Shown here: positions 1 to 6,953 of the stretch, piece after piece
How the letters are laid out: each line of letters starts with the position of its first letter
Position numbering within the stretch: the stretch's first letter is position 1
From: Elusimicrobiota bacterium
GTDB lineage: Bacteria > Elusimicrobiota > Elusimicrobia > UBA1565 > UBA9628
DNA length: 6,953 nucleotides
Assembly: GCA_023700845.1 (NCBI GenBank)
Contig: JAMPYD010000102.1
Span: 1 to 6,953, forward strand
Direction: 5' to 3'
Position numbers and translations under genes: made by a program
The notes under the pieces: model-generated
Told to the model about the DNA's origin: nothing
The model's input: only the letters and a program-made list of their open reading frames with translations
Database searches by the model: none

Positions 1-105
1 AGCGCGACGACGAGCGCCGTCATCGCGGGACGTCCGGGCTGGCTGTCCCGCCTGCGCGGCGCGCCGGGGCCGGCCCTGCCCGCGCCCTTTCCGCCCTCGT
101 ATCTC

Positions 106-2691
<2,586 letters not shown>

Positions 2692-2700
2692 CCGCGATCA

Positions 2701-2729
2701 TAGACGCGCGGGCCCCGCGGGATTAAACT
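2701..2729 (+). promoter_or_regulatory. Candidate promoter of the exported-protein gene, leaderless type
   Basis: TAGACG at 2701-2706 resembles the -35 TTGACA (4 of 6) and lies 17 bp before TAAACT at 2724-2729, a good -10. The ATG at 2735 follows the -10 by 5 nt, where transcription would start, so the mRNA would have no 5' leader. No Shine-Dalgarno sequence precedes this ATG. The spacer also holds the GC-rich inverted repeat CGCGGG-C-CCCGCG (2707-2719). Confidence 0.5.
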
Positions 2730-2734
2730 ACGCC

Positions 2735-3964
2735 ATGATCATCGAACTTTTCCTGTCGGCGATCTTCCTCTCGCCCGCCCGCGCGGCCGAGCCCTCCAAG
2801 GCCGCCGTCGAATATTCGTCGGCCGCCGTCTCCGCGGCGAACCGGAGGTTCGCGGCCCGCTGCGCCCGGGAGCCTCTCCCCGTCGACGAGCTCGTGTCGG
2901 ACGCGGCTTTTCGCGCGGATTTGAGGACCGGCACCGCCGACGAAGAGCGGGACCTCGTGGAGTACGGCGCGTGCCGCACCCTGCAGGGAGCTCCCGGCGG
3001 GTGCTCGACGCTCGCCGGCCTCGGCCATCCGTTCGTCCTCAGCGCGGCGGACTGCCGCAGCCGCGCGGCGGAGGACCGGTTCGTGTTCGCGGCCGTGCGC
3101 GGCGGCGACGCGGCGTCCGCCTGCCGCGCCCTGTTCGAGCTCGCCGGCAAGCGCGGGCCCTCCGTCGAGAGGGGCTGCGCGGCCGTCATCGAAGCGGTCC
3201 GGGGCGGCAACGCCTCCGCGTCCTGCGCGGCGCTCGCGCGCGAACAGCTCGTCCAGCCCGGAGACTCGTGCCCGGACATGATGATCTCATGGTCCGGAGA
3301 TCCGAAGGCCTGCGATCGCATCAAGGACGCGAACACCCGATATTCCTGCCGCGGCCGCGCGGCCCTGGCCGCGGGCCTGCGCGCTCCCGCGCAATGCGCG
3401 GCGTCGCCGTCGTGCCAGGTGCTCGTGACCAAGTCCCTGGGAGCGTGCGAGCCGCTGCGCGCGCGCTTCTCCGGCACTTTGTGCGCGCGCGTCGCAAAGG
3501 ACCTCGCCGCGGAAAAGGACCTCGCCGCGCGGGAGCAGGAGCGCCTTCGCCAGGCGGCGCAGCAGGCCAAGGACCAGGCCGACAAGCGGGCGGTGGCCGC
3601 GGCCGCCGACAAGGCGAAGGCCGCCCAGCAGGCCCAGGCCGACGCCATCGCCAAGGCCAAGGCCGCGGTGGCCGCCGATCAGGAAAAGGTCGCGAAGCAG
3701 GCCGCGGACCAGGCCGCGAAGCAGGCCGCGGCCGCGGCCGCCGTTCGGGCCAAGGCCGACGCGGAAGCCCGCAAGGCGGCCGCGGCCAAAGCCCAGATCG
3801 CGAAGCAGGAGAAGGCGCAGTTCCAGAAGGGCGAGCCGATGCAGAAGGTTCCCGCCGAGGCGGCGGAGGCCATGAAGGCGATCGAGGAGGGCCGGCCCGT
3901 TCCGAAGCCGAAGCCCGAGCCCAAGAAGAAGGCCGCGGAGGAAACCGTTCCTTCCGAGCCGTAA
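2735..3964 (+). CDS. Exported Cys-rich protein with Ala/Lys/Gln-rich coiled-coil tail, function unknown
   Basis: I do not recognise a family for this 409-residue protein. Residues 1-18 are a short signal peptide (hydrophobic FLSAIFLS, then PARA-A as a likely signal peptidase I site after A17 or A18), so it should be exported. Residues 19-250 carry 14 cysteines (43, 80, 90, 107, 130, 148, 164, 179, 193, 205, 221, 227, 238, 250) and none lies elsewhere, which fits up to seven disulfides in an oxidising compartment. Two segments 34 residues apart, AVRGGDAASAC (120-130) and AVRGGNASASC (154-164), show an internal duplication. Residues ~251-360 are a long Ala/Lys/Gln/Glu-rich helix, probably coiled coil, like the spacer of TolA-type periplasmic proteins. 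The end is Pro/Lys/Glu-rich. The gene stands alone with its own likely promoter; nothing ties it to either neighbour. Confidence 0.75.
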   Translation: MIIELFLSAIFLSPARAAEPSKAAVEYSSAAVSAANRRFAARCAREPLPVDELVSDAAFRADLRTGTADEERDLVEYGACRTLQGAPGGCSTLAGLGHPFVLSAADCRSRAAEDRFVFAAVRGGDAASACRALFELAGKRGPSVERGCAAVIEAVRGGNASASCAALAREQLVQPGDSCPDMMISWSGDPKACDRIKDANTRYSCRGRAALAAGLRAPAQCAASPSCQVLVTKSLGACEPLRARFSGTLCARVAKDLAAEKDLAAREQERLRQAAQQAKDQADKRAVAAAADKAKAAQQAQADAIAKAKAAVAADQEKVAKQAADQAAKQAAAAAAVRAKADAEARKAAAAKAQIAKQEKAQFQKGEPMQKVPAEAAEAMKAIEEGRPVPKPKPEPKKKAAEETVPSEP

Positions 3965-3993
3965 ATGAGACTGGCCGTTACGTTGCATAGACT
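3965..3993 (+). promoter_or_regulatory. Candidate promoter of the Mor-like regulator, leaderless type
   Basis: ATGAGA at 3965-3970 (4 of 6 against TTGACA) is separated by exactly 17 bp from TAGACT at 3988-3993, and the GTG start follows 6 nt later. The TAG inside the -10 is also an in-frame stop for the downstream gene, so the coding start cannot lie upstream of it. There is no room for a normal leader or Shine-Dalgarno sequence, which supports a leaderless mRNA. Confidence 0.5.
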
Positions 3994-3999
3994 TGCGGC

Positions 4000-4299
4000 G
4001 TGCATAGCCCCCGCTGCGCCGCCTCGCCCTCTCCCATCGACAGCGACGCGGCTCGCCTGCTCAAGATTCTCGGCACCCGGCGGCTCGCCGCCCTGCAGGC
4101 CGCCTTCGGCGGCCGCCGGCTCTGGATCCCCAAGGCCGGAAGCAACCTCCGCTGCTCCGTCTGCCGCCACCGCGATCAGTGCATACGCACCTGGCGAAGC
4201 CAGGGGCTGAGCATCGGCGTCATCGCCAGGCGCCTCGGAGTCTCGCCGAAAACCGTTTACCGGGTCCTCGGCTTCCACCGCGTCCGCGCGGCGGAATGA
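4000..4299 (+). CDS. Small Mor-like helix-turn-helix transcriptional regulator
   Basis: This 99-residue protein resembles the Mor/C transcription activator family, which bind DNA as dimers to switch on promoters. It has the typical order: an N-terminal helix (ARLLKILGTRRLAALQAAF), the GGRRLWIPK turn (37-45), then a C-terminal helix-turn-helix LSIGVIARRLGVSPKTVYRVL (about 70-90). Between them sits C52-x2-C55-x5-C61, which I do not associate with classical Mor and which could bind a metal or sense redox. The GTG start is forced: an in-frame TAG lies 9 nt upstream and no other ATG, GTG or TTG follows near the N-terminus. It ends about 110 bp before the hxsD-like gene, in the same direction, making it a candidate local regulator; this is positional inference. 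A generic homeodomain-like HTH protein is the alternative reading. Confidence 0.7.
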   Translation: MHSPRCAASPSPIDSDAARLLKILGTRRLAALQAAFGGRRLWIPKAGSNLRCSVCRHRDQCIRTWRSQGLSIGVIARRLGVSPKTVYRVLGFHRVRAAE

Positions 4300-4325
4300 T
4301 TCTCGTTCGGGGCACAAAATAGAAT
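4297..4325 (+). promoter_or_regulatory. Candidate promoter of the hxs operon
   Basis: TAGAAT at 4320-4325 is a good -10 hexamer (5 of 6) in the most AT-rich stretch of the window, just after the regulator gene. The sequence 17 bp upstream, TGATTC at 4297-4302, is a poor -35, so an activator may be needed, consistent with a Mor-like protein encoded next door. A start point near 4332 would give a leader of about 75 nt before the hxsD ATG. Confidence 0.35.
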
Positions 4326-4328
4326 AGC

Positions 4329-4340
4329 CCCGTCGACGGG
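4329..4340. promoter_or_regulatory. Perfect 12-bp palindrome, candidate operator of the hxs operon
   Basis: CCCGTCGACGGG is a perfect 12-bp palindrome starting 3 bp after the candidate -10 box, over the predicted transcription start. It is partly enclosed by a second inverted pair, TAGCC (4325-4329) and GGCTA (4345-4349). The position suits an operator, or a hairpin at the 5' end of the transcript. There is no U-run after it, so it is not an intrinsic terminator. Chance GC-rich symmetry is possible. Confidence 0.35.
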
Positions 4341-4396
4341 AAGCGGCTACCATAACAGCTAGTTCTCTCCTGAACGACATCTATGACTTCCGTTAC

Positions 4397-4402
4397 AGAG
4401 GA
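4397..4402 (+). promoter_or_regulatory. Ribosome binding site that sets the hxsD-like start at 4407
   Basis: AGAGGA sits 4 nt before the ATG at 4407. The upstream in-frame ATG at 4383 has no Shine-Dalgarno-like sequence before it, and the 8 residues it would add show no family resemblance. The ATG at 4407 is therefore preferred. Confidence 0.6.
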
Positions 4403-4406
4403 ATCC

Positions 4407-5024
4407 ATGCCCACGTCCGACCTCGCTGAAATCGCGTTCGACCTCGACGAAAAGCTCTACTCGCTCGAGGCCGTCCAGAACGCCATCTACATCTTCACCG
4501 ACCGCGCCTACGTGCGCGTCGAGCGCTCCGAGCCGGAGCGGCTGAAGGTCGTCATGACGGTCAAGGCGGGGGCGGCGCCGTCCGTGCGCGTCGAGCTGAA
4601 GGGGGAGTTCGACAACGAGCTCATTCATCAGGTCCTGCGCCAGCGCATCTCGGATTCCAACCAGAAGATCCGCGAGTTCATCGTCACCAAGGCGCTGATC
4701 TCGGCCCAGCCCTCCTCGGTGGTGTCCGTGTCGACGCCGGCCGCGGCGGCCGGGGACGCGCCGTGCCCGGAGTGCGTCGAGACCGGGGCGCCGCCCGCCG
4801 CGCCGCCTCAGATCGACGCGGCCCTGGAGAAGGAGATCGACCGGCTCCTGGCCGAGATCGAGAGCGGAGACGGCGCGGCCGACCCGCTCGGCGTGTCCGT
4901 GCCGTGGGAAGAGGCTTTCGGCGGGAAGGAGAAGAAGGACGAGCCCGAGGCCGCGGCGAAGGCCCCGAAGGCTCCGAAGGCGAAAGCCGCCAAGGCGAAG
5001 GCTCCCAAGGCGAAGCGCAAATGA
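4407..5024 (+). CDS. hxsD: HxsD-like protein of the His-Xaa-Ser system, with C-terminal extension
   Basis: This 205-residue protein has an N-terminal ~100 residues that match my memory of the HxsD family (TIGR03976), the small non-enzymatic partner in His-Xaa-Ser systems. These include the start FDLDEKLYSLEAVQNAIYIFTD (11-32), YVRVE (35-39), and the helical block NELIHQVLRQRISDSNQKIREFIVTKAL (70-97), corresponding to the family's LLNDYxLRE...IRE signature. HxsD probably helps bring precursor to the maturase; this role is inferred. Residues 101-205 exceed the usual short family length as I recall it. They hold a CPEC pair (C120, C123), an acidic helix (136-152), DPLGVSVPWEEAF (159-171) and a histone H1-like Lys/Ala/Pro tail (about 184-205). 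The stop overlaps the hxsB start in ATGA, implying translational coupling. The family call is strong in context; the extension is unexplained. Confidence 0.75.
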   Translation: MPTSDLAEIAFDLDEKLYSLEAVQNAIYIFTDRAYVRVERSEPERLKVVMTVKAGAAPSVRVELKGEFDNELIHQVLRQRISDSNQKIREFIVTKALISAQPSSVVSVSTPAAAAGDAPCPECVETGAPPAAPPQIDAALEKEIDRLLAEIESGDGAADPLGVSVPWEEAFGGKEKKDEPEAAAKAPKAPKAKAAKAKAPKAKRK

Positions 5025-6517
5025 GCGCGCCCGCGGCCGTCGACATTCCCGTTCTCGACCCCGTCAAGACCGGGCCTTTCCGCTTCCGGAAGGTGTCCGG
5101 CAAGATGCTGGTCACCAACGACCTGGGCCGCCACCGGCTCCTCGACGACGCTCAGTTCCGGAGGTTCGTCACCGGCGCGCTCGAGCCCGGCGACGCCTTG
5201 TACGAGAAGCTCAAGGTCGACGGCTTCATCCGCGACCAGATGGATTTCGACGCCATCGCCGGCGTCTGGGCGCAGCGCAACAAGTTCCTCTGGCAGGGCC
5301 CGACCCTCCACGTGATCGTGACGACGCTTCGCTGCAACCACCGCTGCCTGTACTGCCACGCCAGCGCGCTGGGCATGGCCGACGCGGCGACCGACATGAC
5401 CGAGGAGACGGCGCGCAAGGTCGTCGACCGCATCTTCGAGAGCCCCAGCGGGTCGATCACCATCGAATTCCAGGGCGGCGAGCCGCTGGCGAACTGGCCC
5501 GTGGTCAAGTTCATCGTCGAGTACGCGACCGAGAAGAACAAGGCCGCGGGCAAGAGCCTCTGGCTGAACCTCGTCACGAACCTGAGCCTCATGGACGACG
5601 AGAAGCTGAATTGGCTCCTCGAGCGCGGCGTGAACTTCTGCACGTCCATCGACGGGCCCGCGGCCCTGCACGACCGCAACCGCCCGTGGAGCACCGGGGC
5701 CAGCCACGCCGAGGCGACGAAGTGGTTCAAGAAGATCGACAAGAAGACGCGCGCCAAGATGTTCCGCATCGACGCGCTGCTGACGGTCACGCGCCTCTCC
5801 TTGAGCCAGCCGCGCGAGATCGTCGACGAATACGCCTCGATCGGCGCGCGCGGCGTGTTCCTGCGCCCGCTCAATCCCTACGGCATGGCCGTGGCCACCT
5901 GGAACAAGATCGGCTACGGCCCCGAGGAGTTCCTGGCCTTCTACGCGAAGGCCCTGGACCGGGTGCTCGAGATCAACAAGGAGCGCGGCCTGCGCCGGCC
6001 GTTCTTCGAGCAGACGGCGCGGCTGTATCTGGCCAAGATCCTGACCGACGACGACCCGAACTTCCTGGACCTGCGCTCCCCCTGCGGGGCGGGCATCGGA
6101 CAGATGGCGTACAACTTCGACGGCTCCGTCTTCACGTGCGACGAGGGACGCATGCTCAACCGGATGGGCGACGACACCTTCCTCATCGGGAAGGCCGGCG
6201 AGGGCACCTACGCCGAGTCGGCCGGCCACCCCGTCGTCCGGGCGCTGGCGGTCGCCTCCAACCTCGACAATCAAATCGAGTGCTCGAAGTGCGCCTACAA
6301 GCCCTATTGCGGCATCTGCCCGGTCCAGTGCTACAAGGAGCAGGGGGACATCACGGGGCGCATGCCCACCAACTCCCGCTGCAAGATCAGCATGGGCGTG
6401 CTCGACCTCTTGTTCGAGCGCCTGCAGGACAAGCGAAACGAGCGTATTTTCCGGTCGTGGCTGAAAAAGCGGAAGGGCGAGAGCGAGAAGGTCGTCGCGC
6501 TCTACCAGCGCGGGTAG
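5021..6517 (+). CDS. hxsB: HxsB-like radical SAM/SPASM peptide maturase of the His-Xaa-Ser system
   Basis: This 498-residue radical SAM enzyme is expected to reduce SAM with a [4Fe-4S] cluster and act on a ribosomally made peptide. The cluster motif is C105-NHR-C109-LY-C112, preceded by LHVIVTTLR as in HxsB (TIGR03978). GGEP lies at 152-155 and SIDGP at 209-213. The N-terminal ~90 residues (GPFRFRKVSGKMLVTNDLG, then FRRFVTG) fit the family's substrate-recognition part. The C-terminal SPASM region has eight cysteines for auxiliary clusters: C355-x17-C373 (with Gx4C), C421-x2-C424-x5-C430-x2-C433-x3-C437, and C454. The ATG at 5021 overlaps the hxsD stop (ATGA). The longer open frame upstream is only a shadow inside hxsD. 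The stop is followed at 10 nt by the repeat protein, its likely substrate. All catalytic cysteines are intact and no frameshift is seen. Confidence 0.85.
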   Translation: MSAPAAVDIPVLDPVKTGPFRFRKVSGKMLVTNDLGRHRLLDDAQFRRFVTGALEPGDALYEKLKVDGFIRDQMDFDAIAGVWAQRNKFLWQGPTLHVIVTTLRCNHRCLYCHASALGMADAATDMTEETARKVVDRIFESPSGSITIEFQGGEPLANWPVVKFIVEYATEKNKAAGKSLWLNLVTNLSLMDDEKLNWLLERGVNFCTSIDGPAALHDRNRPWSTGASHAEATKWFKKIDKKTRAKMFRIDALLTVTRLSLSQPREIVDEYASIGARGVFLRPLNPYGMAVATWNKIGYGPEEFLAFYAKALDRVLEINKERGLRRPFFEQTARLYLAKILTDDDPNFLDLRSPCGAGIGQMAYNFDGSVFTCDEGRMLNRMGDDTFLIGKAGEGTYAESAGHPVVRALAVASNLDNQIECSKCAYKPYCGICPVQCYKEQGDITGRMPTNSRCKISMGVLDLLFERLQDKRNERIFRSWLKKRKGESEKVVALYQRG

Positions 6518-6520
6518 GAG
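6516..6520 (+). promoter_or_regulatory. Strong ribosome binding site of the HXS repeat protein
   Basis: AGGAG lies 7 nt before the ATG at 6528, an optimal spacing, and shares its first two bases with the hxsB TAG stop. It is the best Shine-Dalgarno sequence in the window, fitting a precursor that must be made in excess over its maturase. Confidence 0.7.
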
Positions 6521-6527
6521 ATTAATC

Positions 6528-6953
6528 ATGGCTGACATGGAAAAGAAGACGGACAAATCCGAGAAGGAGATCATTCCGCGCGTCGCCAAGGACCTCTCCC
6601 GATTTCTGACCAGCGAGGAGGGGAAGATTCTCAAGAAGGACGTCGTCAAGGCGGCGGCCGTCCTGGGCATCATCGGCGCGGCCATCATGCGCGCGGAGGA
6701 CCTGCTCGCCCAGACCGCCCACACCAACGCGATCCACAACAGCGGCGCCGGCTCCTCGCACGTCAGCCACAGTTCCCACGCCAGCCACGCCTCGCACGGC
6801 AGCCACGGAAGCCACGGCTCGCACGGCTCCCACGGCAGCCACGGGTCTCACGGCAGCCACGGGTCTCACGGCAGCCACGGGTCCCACGGCAGCCACGGGT
6901 CTCACGGCAGCCACGGGTCTCACGGCAGCCACGGGTCTCACGGCAGCCACGGG
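6528..6953 (+). CDS. hxsA: His-Xaa-Ser repeat precursor protein (HxsA-like), 3' end outside window
   Basis: The frame opens at ATG 6528 and runs without stop to the window edge, giving 142 visible residues. It is the likely substrate of HxsB. Residues 1-38 are charged ([14 protein letters not shown]...), with [17 protein letters not shown] as a probable leader helix. Residues 42-54 ([13 protein letters not shown]) are uncharged and hydrophobic, followed by RAEDLLAQ and a linker to 77. From H78 on, every third residue is His and the residue two after it is Ser: [12 protein letters not shown], then 17 HGS units to S140, with a 22nd unit begun. This matches the HXS repeat protein class paired with HxsB/HxsD. 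The 10-nt gap after hxsB and strong RBS put it in the same operon. A plain His-rich metal-binding protein is the main alternative, but the gene context favours a modified peptide. Full length and C-terminus are unknown. Confidence 0.8.
   Translation, partial: MADMEKKTDKSEKEIIPRVAKDLSRFLTSEEGKILKKDVVKAAAVLGIIGAAIMRAEDLLAQTAHTNAIHNSGAGSSHVSHSSHASHASHGSHGSHGSHGSHGSHGSHGSHGSHGSHGSHGSHGSHGSHGSHGSHGSHGSHG
6831..6953 (+). repeat. 18-bp tandem repeat encoding His-Gly-Ser pairs
   Basis: The unit CACGGCAGCCACGGGTCT (two HGS triplets with alternating codons, GGC-AGC then GGG-TCT) is repeated at least 6.8 times to the window edge. Only one base differs, in the third copy (TCC for TCT, codon 119). A more degenerate 9-bp period begins upstream at 6759. 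Near-identity over more than 120 bp points to recent slippage or unequal crossing-over. Copy number in the assembly may be unreliable. Confidence 0.95.

Noticed and set aside
2707..2719. CGCGGG-C-CCCGCG as a terminator after the carbamoyltransferase
   Set aside because: The hairpin would have a one- to three-base loop and no T-run follows; it sits in the spacer of a candidate promoter and may be chance GC symmetry.
2728..3660. A 310-codon minus-strand frame opposite the exported protein
   Set aside because: The plus-strand frame has a clear signal peptide and regular cysteine pattern; the minus frame shows no recognisable motif.
3691..3730. Direct repeat CGCGAAGCAGGCCGCG, two copies 24 bp apart
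   Set aside because: It is explained by Ala/Lys/Gln codon repetition in the coiled-coil tail of the exported protein, not an independent element.
3965..4210. An 81-codon frame starting right after the exported-protein stop
   Set aside because: It overlaps the Mor-like gene in another frame, has no domain likeness, and its ATG lies in the candidate -35 box.
4808..6739. Open frame of 643 codons on the minus strand across hxsD, hxsB and the precursor start
   Set aside because: It lies antisense to an intact radical SAM gene. It has no family motifs, and its composition is that of the shadow of a GC-rich gene.
6522..6950. Minus-strand frame with Ala-Val-Arg-Pro-Val-Ala repeats
   Set aside because: It is the antisense reading of the His-Gly-Ser repeat; the + strand frame has the ribosome binding site and the operon context.
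6759..6953. The short regular repeat as a CRISPR array
   Set aside because: There are no unique spacers; the repeat is contiguous, in phase with codons and part of an open frame.

Overview
The window is very GC-rich (strong G/C bias at third codon positions), densely coding and bacterial, and every gene I accept lies on the + strand. No rRNA, tRNA, CRISPR array or insertion sequence is visible. The phylum cannot be fixed from sequence alone. The very high GC, the Ala/Lys-rich exported protein and a peptide-modification locus of this kind fit an environmental bacterium such as a high-GC Elusimicrobiota or deltaproteobacterial-type lineage, but this is a weak guess.

Left part (1-2691): one long gene encodes a NodU/CmcH-type O-carbamoyltransferase fused to a C-terminal domain that resembles a radical SAM enzyme but has lost the CxxxCxxC iron-sulfur motif. 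Its reading frame is open to the left edge of the window, so its true start is uncertain. Middle part (2735-4299): an exported, 14-cysteine protein with an Ala/Lys/Gln-rich coiled-coil tail is followed by a small Mor-like helix-turn-helix regulator. Both start 5-6 nt after a TAAACT or TAGACT hexamer and lack a Shine-Dalgarno sequence, which suggests leaderless transcripts.

Right part (4300-6953): this holds the centre of interest, a His-Xaa-Ser (HXS) type peptide-modification locus. An intergenic region with a candidate -10 box and a perfect 12-bp palindrome precedes an HxsD-like protein with an unusual C-terminal extension. Next comes an HxsB-like radical SAM/SPASM maturase, overlapping it by ATGA. 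A precursor-like protein starts 10 nt after that stop, behind a strong ribosome binding site, and is missing from a simple complete-ORF scan because it runs off the right edge. Its visible C-terminal part is a strict three-residue His-Xaa-Ser array, 21 complete units, mostly His-Gly-Ser, built on an 18-bp tandem DNA repeat.

In the proposed model the Mor-like protein may regulate the operon, HxsD assists or delivers the substrate, and HxsB installs a radical-based modification on the His-Xaa-Ser array. The HXS gene families are established, although the chemistry of the product is, to my knowledge, not settled. The paired second radical SAM protein, HxsC, is not in the window and may lie downstream. 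A functional link between the carbamoyltransferase fusion and the HXS operon is only neighbourhood inference.
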